Numbered from the stretch's first letter, positions 1-6,718 are shown. The stretch is 11,186 bases of DNA from Candidatus Latescibacterota bacterium (GCA_018667995.1 JABIQT010001061.1:1-11186), one strand, 5' to 3'. Program-made: numbers and translations. The notes: generated by a model not told the origin, from the letters alone.

Positions 1-1
1 C

Positions 2-121
2 GACAGCCCCATAATAGATGAACTAAAAGAAATTGACATCAACGCCCTGACGCCACTGGAAGCGCTGACCAGACTTCACGGTCTGCAGCGCAAGGCGACA
101 GGTAGGAATGGACGCGGCTAA
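2..121 (+). CDS. mutS: DNA mismatch repair protein MutS, C-terminal end (partial)
   Basis: Only the last 39 codons are in the window, open at the left edge and ending in TAA at 119-121. The peptide contains IIDELKEIDINALTPLEAL followed by TRLHGLQRKA, which matches the conserved helical tail of MutS, where an 'L..LD...LTP.EAL..L..LK' pattern closes the protein. MutS binds mismatched bases as a dimer and starts methyl-directed or nick-directed repair with MutL in the cytoplasm. The visible tail has no lesion, but nothing can be said about the ATPase or mismatch-binding domains, which lie outside the window. The gene is followed after 10 bases by a zinc-ribbon protein, so the two are probably co-transcribed. 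The call rests on tail similarity only. Confidence 0.8.
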   Translation, partial: DSPIIDELKEIDINALTPLEALTRLHGLQRKATGRNGRG

Positions 122-131
122 GGAGCAGGAA

Positions 132-548
132 ATGCGTTGTCCCACATGCGGCAGTACCGAGGTTTATCGGTCGAAACGACGTGCTTTTGAACGTGCGTTC
201 AATTGGGTGTTCTGGTACCAGCAGCGGCCCTATAGATGCGCGACCTGCATGACCCGTTACTGGAAAAAACTGGAGCCCAGAGTTTGGCGCCATACACTGA
301 GAGTTCGTGGTGCGAAACTACTGAGAGCTTGGGGTCTCTATTTCGGTGCTCTCGTTCTCGCAGCACTGGTTGCCTGGACGATGATATACGTACAACAGCA
401 GAGCCTGAAAGACAATCTTCTCATTGATACGGCTATTGAGCAGGAAATGATAAAACGCCTCGACGAGACGGACCTCAATTCGGACCAGAAGGAGAGAGCG
501 CGTGAATTCTTCAACGAAAACCGAGACCGGCTCCCCATTCCCAAATAA
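132..548 (+). CDS. Zinc-ribbon single-pass membrane protein, function unknown
   Basis: A 138-residue protein. I chose ATG 132 because AAGGAG (120-125) lies six bases upstream; an upstream ATG at 108 would overlap mutS and has no such site. Two CxxC pairs (C3/C6 in CPTC and C36/C39 in CATC), about 30 residues apart, form a zinc ribbon. The spacer is rich in basic and aromatic residues (RRAFERAFNWVFWYQQRP), and an RYW follows the second pair. A single hydrophobic helix spans about residues 69-87, and the tail (about 88-138) is charged and probably helical (DLNSDQKERAREFF). The ribbon should be cytoplasmic by the positive-inside rule. Similar 'CPxCG...RxxC' one-TM proteins occur in many phyla without a known role. 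The link to mutS is by position only. Confidence 0.7.
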   Translation: MRCPTCGSTEVYRSKRRAFERAFNWVFWYQQRPYRCATCMTRYWKKLEPRVWRHTLRVRGAKLLRAWGLYFGALVLAALVAWTMIYVQQQSLKDNLLIDTAIEQEMIKRLDETDLNSDQKERAREFFNENRDRLPIPK

Positions 549-568
549 GAACCCCTCCTTTTGGCGTG

Positions 569-584
569 CGGTAGTTTCCTACCG
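569..584 (+). terminator. Short hairpin after the zinc-ribbon gene, possible weak terminator
   Basis: CGGTAG and CTACCG form a perfect 6-bp stem around a TTTC loop, 20 bases past the stop codon at 548. No T-run follows, so it is not a classical intrinsic terminator; it may stabilise the mRNA 3' end or be chance. Confidence 0.25.
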
Positions 585-660
585 AGATAACCTAAGCTAC
601 TAGTTGCCGGTGCCTCTTTAGGATGACGTTCCAACGGAATCGTCGCCTGAGAGAGATACC

Positions 661-876
661 ATGATTGCCGAAAACCATGTCGATTTGGATCGGGTGTGGT
701 CTGCCCTATTCAATGATCTGCGTGGATTTGGTGATATAGTATAGAATAGTGCCCCGACACCTACCGGCCTGTCGGTGGGGGACTACTGCGTCGGATCAGT
801 AGAGATACACGTGTTCGGGTAAACTGGCTATTGTCGGATTTGCGAGGAACTCTTTCCCGCGGGAAGCGCATTGTAA
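661..876 (+). pseudogene. Possible ghost ORF with two in-frame stops
   Basis: This lies in the 549-917 gap, which has no intact gene. From ATG 661, with a purine-rich GAGAGAGA just upstream (649-656), one frame runs 71 codons to TAA 874-876 and is broken by TAG (742-744, codon 28) and TAA (820-822, codon 54). The three pieces read like real protein: DLDRVWSALFNDLRGFGDIV, then APTPTGLSVGDYCVGSVEIH, then GYCRICEELFPAGSAL, the last with a CxxC. Both stops would become Gln by one T-to-C change (CAG, CAA). I do not recognise the family; the first part loosely recalls the start of SRPBCC proteins, but this is a weak impression. The frame could also be non-coding and open by chance. A 7-bp G:C-rich hairpin at 760-779 lies inside it. 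Confidence 0.3.
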
Positions 877-917
877 CCACTGAAGCGCCGACAATTCAAT
901 TTCCTGGGAGGAACCCG

Positions 918-1592
918 ATGAAGCGCTCAGAATGGCTACCCGCAACAATTGTATTTCTCGTAATCTCGCAGTTAACAGGTTGTGCAGGGCCGGAAGATGT
1001 AGAACAGACTCTGAAACCCGGCATACCGGGATCCGACTGGTCATTGGTCGCCAAGTCAAGGCCAGCCACGAAATGGTACTGGCTGTTCGACGGCAAGACG
1101 CTCAACAGCTGGGCGAACCACACTGGGGACGCGCAATGGCTGGTTAAAGACGGCGCGATTACCGCAACGGCGGCAACAAGACCAAGTTTCCTTGCGACCA
1201 CGGCTGAATATGAAGATTTCGCGGTTACCGTGGATGTCTTTGCCGAGCCAGGCCATAGTGCTGGTATGGTTGTACGAGGAACAAGGACTTCCAAGTCAGA
1301 CGCGGTGCCAGGCGCTATCTCGGGATATGAGATCCATATGGGCTCGGATGACGAAGGTACCAATGGCCCCGGAAGCATCGAGGGGCTTGCGTCATCCACT
1401 CCAGGAGCTTCGGTAGCTGGAGGTTGGCACACCTATGAAATAGAGGCTGCAGGGAGCCACATCATCGTCAGAATGGATCAAAAGATCACCGCTGACATAC
1501 AGGATAGCATCCATACCAAGGGTATGATAGCGCTTCGGTCCGCGGGAACAGGATCCGTACAGTACCGAAATATCAAATTTCGGGACAAGTGA
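918..1592 (+). CDS. DUF1080 (3-keto-disaccharide hydrolase fold) lipoprotein
   Basis: A 224-residue predicted lipoprotein. ATG 918 is chosen because GGGAGG (906-911) sits six bases upstream and a lipoprotein signal follows at once: hydrophobic stretch at about residues 7-19 and lipobox LTGC with C22; the +2 Ala allows outer-membrane sorting. Residues about 53-224 form a DUF1080 domain, a concanavalin-like beta sandwich, shown by WYWLFDGKTLNSW (53-65), WLVKDGAI, a GMVVRG strand, GYEIHMG, GGWHTYEIEA, and the closing VQYRNIKFRDK. The family includes enzymes acting on 3-keto-glycosides and many unassigned secreted proteins, so the substrate is unknown. The gene stands alone between the ghost ORF and the convergent aldo/keto reductase and ends in TGA followed directly by TAA. 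It looks intact. Confidence 0.82.
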   Translation: MKRSEWLPATIVFLVISQLTGCAGPEDVEQTLKPGIPGSDWSLVAKSRPATKWYWLFDGKTLNSWANHTGDAQWLVKDGAITATAATRPSFLATTAEYEDFAVTVDVFAEPGHSAGMVVRGTRTSKSDAVPGAISGYEIHMGSDDEGTNGPGSIEGLASSTPGASVAGGWHTYEIEAAGSHIIVRMDQKITADIQDSIHTKGMIALRSAGTGSVQYRNIKFRDK

Positions 1593-1649
1593 TAATGCTC
1601 AGGTGGATAGGCTATTCGTATCGACGAACGAACTTCCCGGCTGGGATCA

Positions 1650-2549
1650 TTAGGGCGCAACTACGGCCCCGTGATCTCTGAAAATCTCCCGGGCGGCATA
1701 GAATACTCCTCGATCCGGGTAAATTCCATCGGCAGCATCCAGGACCTGGTCCACCTGTTCCACGGAATTTAGTCCGACGATTAGGCTGGTAACAACAGGG
1801 TGTATGAGCGCAAATTTGATAGCAAATGATGTCCAGGATGTGACTTGGTCACCCATGGCCGCCTGTATCAGCTCCAACCGCCCATAGGCCTCATCCCATA
1901 GGTCATCCTGATTACGGTCTTCCAGCGGCAATACCTTCCTATCAGCCCGTCTGTCGGTCAACAAGCCCGCCATGAATGGGCGGATGCACAGGAAGCCCTG
2001 TCCCTTCTCCTGCAAATCGTCAAAGAACTCCGACATTTCCATCTCAATGGTATTGTAATAAGCAACAATCCCGGAGAAGCACCCAGTACCCATGGCACTT
2101 CTGGCGAAGTCTGTTGTGTAGGGAAAGGTCGTCAAGTATCCTACTTTACCCTCCTCACGCAGCTTTTCGAAGATCTCCATCATAGGTTCGTTCACTGCCG
2201 AGATATTGGGAATTCTGTTGTCATCTGAATTCGGCCGAAAGCGCTGGAGATGCTGCAGTACGGCGATTCGGTCTGTATGCAGTTCACGTAAGGCTTCCTC
2301 CACACGCGTGCGGAATTTTGCTTTATCGAAGACGCCACCATCATCGAAATCGGGAACCGGAACCTTGATCACATGATGCAGGTCGTGACGTTTCGAATGA
2401 GACCTCATGACCTCGCCCATGGCCCATCTGGTGCCATATTCAAAACTCGAGTGTACGAAGTTCACTCCACGTTCAAGGGCCCGTTCAAGAGCAAGCTTGC
2501 CAGCCACAGATTGAGCATCGGACCCCGGTTCCCGCCCGGCAAAGCGCAT
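1650..2549 (-). CDS. Aldo/keto reductase family protein, 5' end cut off by an in-frame stop
   Basis: From ATG 2549 this gives 299 residues of an NAD(P)H-dependent aldo/keto reductase TIM barrel. Recognisable parts (numbered from the ancestral ATG 2609) are GVNFVHSSFEYG (48-59), IK (K82), VGYLTTF, VAYYNTIEMEM, the cofactor-end segment SLIVGLNSVEQVDQVL, and a short tail. The true N-terminus lies upstream in the same frame and is separated only by TAA at 2595-2597, so the translated product would lack the beta strand EICFGP and part of the barrel. ATG 2549 has no clear Shine-Dalgarno site. The catalytic tetrad is also atypical: the usual Asp of 'FxDTA' is His53, Tyr58 and Lys82 remain, and the expected His appears as QHL instead of QLH. 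It may be a decaying gene or a divergent member with altered chemistry. It converges with the DUF1080 gene. Confidence 0.8.
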   Translation of the reverse strand: MRFAGREPGSDAQSVAGKLALERALERGVNFVHSSFEYGTRWAMGEVMRSHSKRHDLHHVIKVPVPDFDDGGVFDKAKFRTRVEEALRELHTDRIAVLQHLQRFRPNSDDNRIPNISAVNEPMMEIFEKLREEGKVGYLTTFPYTTDFARSAMGTGCFSGIVAYYNTIEMEMSEFFDDLQEKGQGFLCIRPFMAGLLTDRRADRKVLPLEDRNQDDLWDEAYGRLELIQAAMGDQVTSWTSFAIKFALIHPVVTSLIVGLNSVEQVDQVLDAADGIYPDRGVFYAAREIFRDHGAVVAP

Positions 2550-2609
2550 CGGTCCGAAGCATATTTCTGATACCTCAAGATCTGTATTTCCGAATTAACG
2601 AAATTGCAT
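2550..2609 (-). pseudogene. Detached N-terminal codons of the aldo/keto reductase (TAA at codon 5)
   Basis: On the minus strand ATG 2609-2607 is preceded by GAGAGGAG (2616-2623) at six bases, an excellent start. The frame reads MQFR, then TAA (2597-2595), then FGNTDLEVSEICFGP running straight into MRFAG of the downstream ORF. This is the standard aldo/keto reductase opening (compare 'RQLGxTGLxVSxxxLGxMRF'), so the gene originally started here and codon 5 was a sense codon; CAA (Gln) would fit both family usage and a single C-to-T change. No ATG, GTG or TTG lies between the TAA and ATG 2549. Confidence 0.75.
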
Positions 2610-2679
2610 CACACGCTCCTCTCGATATGATCGGTGCCCTTCGACGATATCTGGATTGTTAAGTACTATATATCTACAG

Positions 2680-2708
2680 ATTATAGAGATGCGTCAACGG
2701 TCCATCCA
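2680..2708 (-). promoter_or_regulatory. Possible promoter for the aldo/keto reductase
   Basis: Minus strand: a perfect TATAAT (2685-2680) with TGGATG (2708-2703) 17 bases upstream, about 70 bases before ATG 2609. The -35 box is poor (three of six), and the region between the divergent genes is AT-rich, so chance matches are likely. Confidence 0.25.
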
Positions 2709-2855
2709 TTTGTATGTTGAGTTTTTGGAGGACAGAAGTTACAATAACGGATCACACGGACAAGATATCCTGCAGGACCGCGAAAGCAGACGGGTCGTCA
2801 ACGTCCGGTTCGGTCGGAATCTGATAGGAACGAACCCTCGAAAGGCCGTTTTGCA

Positions 2856-3956
2856 TTGTCGAAAGAACCCAGACGAATCTCCGTTTTCTCGCGAATAGTG
2901 TTCGGTGTTGTCCTGCTTGTCTTCTCGGCAGTGTCATGCGGTAATACACCGGAACTGCCAAATATTGCGGTTGTACCGTTGCCTGGGGGAGGTATAGCGC
3001 CTGATGTAGTCATTGATGAAACGGGCTCCATACACCTTTCATATTTCGACGACGGCAACATCTATTACATGCAGTCAGGTGACGACGGTCAAAGTTTCAG
3101 CGACCCGATCCGCATCAACTCGCTTGAGGGTACCGCACAGGCGGGACTGTTCAGGGGACCTGATATAGATGTATCGTCGCGGGGGAGGATTCATGTTGTC
3201 TGGTATTCCAATGCCTATCAGCGCAAATTGCCTCCGTACGATTGGGGTGTGCAGTATGCATGGAAAGGACGCAACGATTCCAAATTCACGGAAACGAAGA
3301 ACCTGAACCATGTCCCCAGTGACAACTACTCACTTGCTGTCGACGGTGAGCGTGTCGCGGTAGTCTGGACGGCCGACTCACTCTATGTCCAGTTCTCAGA
3401 AGACGGAGGCGAGACATTTGGCCGTGCAGAATCCATAGTCAACGCCGATCCTTGCGAGTGCTGTGCCACTAACGCATACTATCTAAAACAAGGCAAGCTT
3501 CATATTCTGTACCGGGAGAAAGCCGGCAATGTAAGGGACATGCATATCCTCGCCCAAAACAATAGGGGGACCGCCTTTGCGCGCACCAGGCTTTCTGAGA
3601 CGCAGTGGAAGATTGAGGCCTGTCCGATGTCCGGTTCTTCCTTGACCGAGAACAGATCCGGACTCTCGGTTGTATGGGAGACCAAGGGACAGATCCTCCT
3701 GGGCTATGCGGACGAAGCCGGGAAATTGCTGGAAACAGGAGAGATGGTCGTATCAGCCAATGGAAAATATCCGGCCGTAGTGAGTACACCGACAGGCGCC
3801 ACTCTCGTTGCCTGGAAACAGAATAGCACCCTGATGTGGAATCTCTACCACGCCGGTAGGAGTACCGTGCAGCTGAGCGGTAAGTCAGAGAATGTCAGTC
3901 CGCATCGTCCTGCCGGAATCGTCACATCCCACGGCGATATCTTACTCATACCTTGA
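2856..3956 (+). CDS. BNR/sialidase-like beta-propeller lipoprotein with a CECC motif
   Basis: A 366-residue predicted lipoprotein starting at TTG 2856; GAAAGG lies about ten bases upstream and no ATG or GTG is available in this frame nearby. The signal peptide has a basic start (KEPRR), a hydrophobic stretch at about 14-26 and lipobox AVSC with C28. The mature part is a sialidase-type beta propeller: two Asp boxes, SGDDGQSF (74-81) and SEDGGETF (181-188), and repeated strands such as GRIHVVWYSN, VAVVWTADSLYVQF, LHILYREKAG, LSVVWETKGQILLGYA and ATLVAWKQNSTLMWNLY. A compact cysteine cluster, C200-E-C202-C203 after Asp-Pro, and C256 in ACPMSG suggest a metal site or disulfides. Catalytic sialidase residues are not evident, so binding or another hydrolase activity is as likely. 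It heads an apparent operon with the sterol desaturase 33 bases downstream (to ATA 3989). Confidence 0.7.
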   Translation: MSKEPRRISVFSRIVFGVVLLVFSAVSCGNTPELPNIAVVPLPGGGIAPDVVIDETGSIHLSYFDDGNIYYMQSGDDGQSFSDPIRINSLEGTAQAGLFRGPDIDVSSRGRIHVVWYSNAYQRKLPPYDWGVQYAWKGRNDSKFTETKNLNHVPSDNYSLAVDGERVAVVWTADSLYVQFSEDGGETFGRAESIVNADPCECCATNAYYLKQGKLHILYREKAGNVRDMHILAQNNRGTAFARTRLSETQWKIEACPMSGSSLTENRSGLSVVWETKGQILLGYADEAGKLLETGEMVVSANGKYPAVVSTPTGATLVAWKQNSTLMWNLYHAGRSTVQLSGKSENVSPHRPAGIVTSHGDILLIP

Positions 3957-3978
3957 GTATAATTGCCGTCTGTTGAAC

Positions 3979-3991
3979 GGAGCACACGATA
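3979..3991 (+). promoter_or_regulatory. Shine-Dalgarno site facing an ATA codon at the expected start of the sterol desaturase
   Basis: GGAG (3979-3982) is six bases before ATA 3989-3991. The codons that follow read ELEIIIR and then join the annotated ORF at LAAFGG, which is how many members of the family begin. The in-frame TGA at 3974-3976 excludes any start further upstream. An ATG changed to ATA by one G-to-A substitution, or a true non-canonical AUA start, would both explain the arrangement. Confidence 0.5.
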
Positions 3992-4012
3992 GAACTTGAG
4001 ATCATTATCCGA

Positions 4013-4813
4013 TTGGCTGCATTCGGAGGCGTGCTGGTTATTATGGCGCTTTGGGAAGTGGCCTCACCCATGCGTCGGCTGTCGGCAGGTCGCTCCTACA
4101 GATGGCCAAGTAATCTGGGTCTCGTGGCATTCAATTCATTTGCCCTGCGCACCATACTACCACTAACCGCTGCAGGGACGGCGGCTATGGCCGCTGAGCA
4201 GGGCTGGGGTCTCTTTCACTACCTGAGCTGGTCAGATTGGGTCAGTGGACTCATCACGATTATTCTACTGGATCTGGCCGTGTATCTCCAGCATGTATTG
4301 TTTCATGCCGTGCCTATTCTTTGGCGGCTTCACATGGTGCATCACACCGATCCTGACATAGACTGCACAACCGGACTCCGATTCCATACCCTCGAGATTA
4401 TCGTCTCCATGGGCATAAAGATCCTGGTGGTAGGACTTCTAGGACCACCCGTGTGGTCTGTGATTGCCTTTGAAATCATCTTGAACGGAACAGCGGTATT
4501 CAACCATAGCAACGTCCGGCTTCCGGGCTCTATAGATCATCTGTTGCGGCGAATTGTAGTTACGCCTGACATGCACCGTGTACACCATTCTGTGCTGCCT
4601 GTCGAAACCAACTCAAATTTCGGCTTTAATTTGCCCTGGTGGGATTGGATTTTTGGAACCTACTGTGCCCAGCCTTTCATGGGCCATCAACGTATGACCA
4701 TCGGCCTCAAGGCGTTTCAGGATGCGCGCTCGGTCCGCCTGCACTGGATGATGGCCTTCCCGTTTATTCGACAGGACAGCAATGATGCCGTTTTGCGACG
4801 GCGCCAACGATAG
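4013..4813 (+). CDS. Sterol desaturase / fatty acid hydroxylase family membrane protein
   Basis: A 266-residue di-iron membrane enzyme counted from TTG 4013, the first usable standard start; the likely ancestral start is codon 3989 (now ATA), eight residues earlier. The three histidine boxes are complete: HVLFH (94-98), HMVHH (107-111) and HRVHH (188-192), with further conserved histidines at H125 (LRFH) and H165 (FNHSN). Hydrophobic helices lie at about 5-17, 35-60, 77-92, 129-143 and 145-163. Such proteins use Fe(II)/Fe(II) and O2 to hydroxylate or desaturate lipids, carotenoids or sterol-like molecules at the inner membrane. The carboxyl end is basic (RRRQR). The methyltransferase starts 18 bases after the TAG at 4811-4813, so the two may act on one lipid. 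All metal ligands are kept, so any damage at the start is recent or tolerated. Confidence 0.82.
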   Translation: MAAFGGVLVIMALWEVASPMRRLSAGRSYRWPSNLGLVAFNSFALRTILPLTAAGTAAMAAEQGWGLFHYLSWSDWVSGLITIILLDLAVYLQHVLFHAVPILWRLHMVHHTDPDIDCTTGLRFHTLEIIVSMGIKILVVGLLGPPVWSVIAFEIILNGTAVFNHSNVRLPGSIDHLLRRIVVTPDMHRVHHSVLPVETNSNFGFNLPWWDWIFGTYCAQPFMGHQRMTIGLKAFQDARSVRLHWMMAFPFIRQDSNDAVLRRRQR

Positions 4814-4831
4814 AGAGAAAGGACCTTGACC

Positions 4832-5131
4832 ATGCGTGGTGTTCATGTCGATCCACAGAGGCGGGAAGTACGCATGCTGGACCGGTACGTCCCGATTGAG
4901 GGTGCCCGCCTGCTTGAGATTGGTTGCGGTCAAGGCCGACTGACGAGGCGACTTGCTACCAAAACTAACACCCTACTCGGCTTCGATACAACGTACGAAA
5001 CAGTCAAAAAAGCTCACAGATTAATACCGGAACGACAACGGCACAGTACACGCGTTGTCGTGGCTTCGGGTGTACAAATGCCTTTTCAAGATCGGAGTTT
5101 CGACGTGACCTTGTTCTCGTGGTCCTTGTGA
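4832..5131 (+). pseudogene. SAM-dependent methyltransferase, N-terminal half before tandem TGA stops
   Basis: ATG 4832 is preceded by AAAGGA (4818-4823) at eight bases; an earlier TTG at 4826 sits too close to that site. The 99 residues carry the class I methyltransferase signature: motif I LLEIGCGQGRL (27-37), the acidic residue after beta 2 in GFD (50-52), and MPFQDRSFDVTLFSWSL at the end, which is motif IV with the following strand. Translation then meets TGA TGA (5129-5134). The frame continues without shift into the C-terminal half, so a gene of about 249 codons has been split. The fragment keeps the SAM-binding core but lacks the later strands of the fold and probably is not active alone. 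Confidence 0.72.
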
Positions 5132-5149
5132 TGAGTCGACCGCGAGGGC

Positions 5150-5581
5150 ATGGGGCATGCCCTAAGAGAATCAGTTCGTGTATTGAAATCTGGTGGCCGG
5201 ATCGTGGATCTGAGACCACACTTCGTGAAAGCCGAGAGATCACTCCGTGCGGGCCGGGAGCAGGTTTACTGCGTAGACGAGGAAGGCCAGATTCATGCCG
5301 CTACTTTGAAAAGGGACCTCGACGGATTCTGGTTCACGGACCGGCTCATTGGCGAGATGGTCAGCACGGGATGCCTGAGGAAGGAAGCCGGTATAGTATT
5401 CCCGTTCAACTCTTACTTCCATGATTTGGAAGCATTCGATCGATTCAAATCGATTCGGTGGGACAATGCTTCAATGACCGCAACAGACCGGCGGAACCTG
5501 GTGCGCACTCTGCGGCGAAATCCGGGAATGCGGATACGCATAGATTCGCCTATGCAGTTGAATGTCTATGAAGTGCCATGA
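5150..5581 (+). pseudogene. SAM-dependent methyltransferase, C-terminal half after tandem TGA stops
   Basis: In the same frame as 4832-5131, separated only by TGA TGA and five codons (VDREG). ATG 5150 opens 143 residues beginning MGHALRESVRVLKSGGRIVDLRP, the usual 'ALREAxRVLKPGGxLxxxD' strand 5/helix E segment of class I methyltransferases. The rest (about 35-143) resembles the variable C-terminal part, with hydrophobic and aromatic residues (GFWFTDRLIGEMV, FPFNSYFHDLEAFDRF) and a final strand RIRIDSPMQLNVYEVP. There is no good Shine-Dalgarno site before ATG 5150, so independent translation would rely on reinitiation. A paired T insertion and G deletion around 5129-5135 (SWSL-DEVDREGMG) is another possible history besides point mutations. 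Confidence 0.68.
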
Positions 5582-5672
5582 GGGATTTCCGGTACTGTGG
5601 ACGCCAAACCACTAAAGGAAACTGGTCACAAAAGGGAGCGTTTCGATATACGGATTGCGGCCGCGAGTGAAC

Positions 5673-6548
5673 TCACAAAGCACGGGACGCCATCAATCCA
5701 AAACGTGTCTTACCCAGAAACGGTAAGATTGCCCAGCCCTCTCGGGTCGAATGATGATAGCGATAGTGCCAGATGCCCCAGGCGGTGCCGACCAGTCCAC
5801 CGGCGGCCACGTCGGTAAAGTAGTGCTTGTCAATCTGTACCCGTGAAAAAGCCATGTAAGATGCCCAACCATACAGCGGTATGATCGACATAAGGCGATA
5901 CCGACCGAGGCTACGAGCCTTAAGCAAATCACCGATCCTCCGGTCAGCATAGGCAGCAGTATAGAAGGCAGTTGAAGTATGGCCGGAATAGAACGATAGA
6001 TGATTCTTCGAGTTGGCATTAAGAGTGGTTGCATCCTGCGGACTGGCGAACTCCAGGAAAGGCCGCCGCCGCGCAAACGAAGACTTAACAGCTAACCTGA
6101 CGCCCAGTTCCGTCATAAATCCAGTGCCGAAAACGGCCACTTCATAGGCAGTGTTACGCCACACGGGACCATCTGAGAGCAAATTCTGCATGAGAATTAC
6201 AGCACCAAGACCCGCAGCCAACGTAAAAACGGTCCCATTGCTGTCGACTACATTGCTCGTTTTGCCTGCATCTCCGAAATGTCTTCGGAAGAAACGATCC
6301 ACTCCATTGTTCCCGCCAAATAGCGGGTCACGGTTGGCCTCATTGATTCCGAGCCTAAAGGCCGACCCTATGCCCATGGAGACCACACCCACAACTGCGG
6401 AGAACTTCAAGCGTTTCGTCAAAAGCTCAGTGCGTCCCGGCGAGGATGTTGCCTGCGAATGACGATCCGCGGCACTCAGGGACGAAATGCCCGTGGCGCT
6501 TTGGAGCAGGGCGGTAACCAGAAAACACAGTGCCCATTTTCGATACAT
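5673..6548 (-). CDS. PAP2-family phosphatase, secreted or membrane-bound
   Basis: A 291-residue PAP2 (type 2 phosphatidic acid phosphatase) protein. I prefer ATG 6548 because it gives a proper signal peptide (RK, hydrophobic at about 6-15, cleavage likely after A27 in SLSAA) and has GAGAGA about ten bases upstream; ATG 6575 has neither. The three phosphatase motifs are present: KSSFARRRP (K155 to P163), SGH (188-190, preceded by Tyr where PSGH is common) and SRVQIDKHYFTD (S235, R236, H242, D246). The histidines carry out phosphoryl transfer on a lipid phosphate or diphosphate, usually facing the periplasm. Hydrophobic segments at about 50-65, 105-125 and 245-260 suit membrane association. It converges with the methyltransferase gene and diverges from the metal ATPase. 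Undecaprenyl-diphosphate or phosphatidate are possible substrates but cannot be told apart. Confidence 0.85.
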   Translation of the reverse strand: MYRKWALCFLVTALLQSATGISSLSAADRHSQATSSPGRTELLTKRLKFSAVVGVVSMGIGSAFRLGINEANRDPLFGGNNGVDRFFRRHFGDAGKTSNVVDSNGTVFTLAAGLGAVILMQNLLSDGPVWRNTAYEVAVFGTGFMTELGVRLAVKSSFARRRPFLEFASPQDATTLNANSKNHLSFYSGHTSTAFYTAAYADRRIGDLLKARSLGRYRLMSIIPLYGWASYMAFSRVQIDKHYFTDVAAGGLVGTAWGIWHYRYHHSTREGWAILPFLGKTRFGLMASRAL

Positions 6549-6638
6549 GATTTTTGTATCTCTCAGGTGGCTCATGGGCGGTATATACGCCTATGATCGG
6601 ATGACCGCAACCTGAAAGCCACGGTGGGTTTCAGCAAT

Positions 6639-6667
6639 TTGCCTTCCTCCATCGGATTCTGTATTTT
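6639..6667 (+). promoter_or_regulatory. Possible promoter of the P1B-ATPase
   Basis: TTGCCT (6639-6644) and TATTTT (6662-6667) are 17 bases apart and about 50 bases before ATG 6719. The same stretch also partly fits the TTTG / TAnnTTTG boxes of Bacteroidota promoters. A short inverted repeat with GGCG/CGCC arms (6577-6591) nearby in the divergent region could be an operator, but no MerR- or ArsR-type operator was recognised. Confidence 0.25.
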
Positions 6668-6718
6668 CATCTGCATTCACATCAATATTCTGTCTGAAAA
6701 AAGGCGAGGTTGCCAGGA

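Noticed and set aside
1615-1628. TTCGT/ACGAA hairpin between the convergent DUF1080 and aldo/keto reductase genes.
   Set aside because: Five AT-containing pairs and no T-run on either side; too weak to call a terminator.
2689-2898. Open frame of about 69 codons upstream of the BNR lipoprotein (MRQRSIHLYVEF...).
   Set aside because: It overlaps the lipoprotein signal region in another frame, lacks a proper Shine-Dalgarno site and resembles no known protein.
2752-2961. Minus-strand frame ending IPTEPDVDDPSAFAVLQDILSV, which reads like a protein tail.
   Set aside because: Upstream it runs antisense to the lipoprotein signal peptide with no likely start, and no family is recognised; probably chance.
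5597-5690. GTG 5597 frame after the methyltransferase, reading DIRIAAASELTKHG, somewhat like the start of a GNAT acetyltransferase.
   Set aside because: Only about 25 codons precede the end of the convergent PAP2 gene, and the remainder is plainly a shadow of PAP2. No clear ribosome site.
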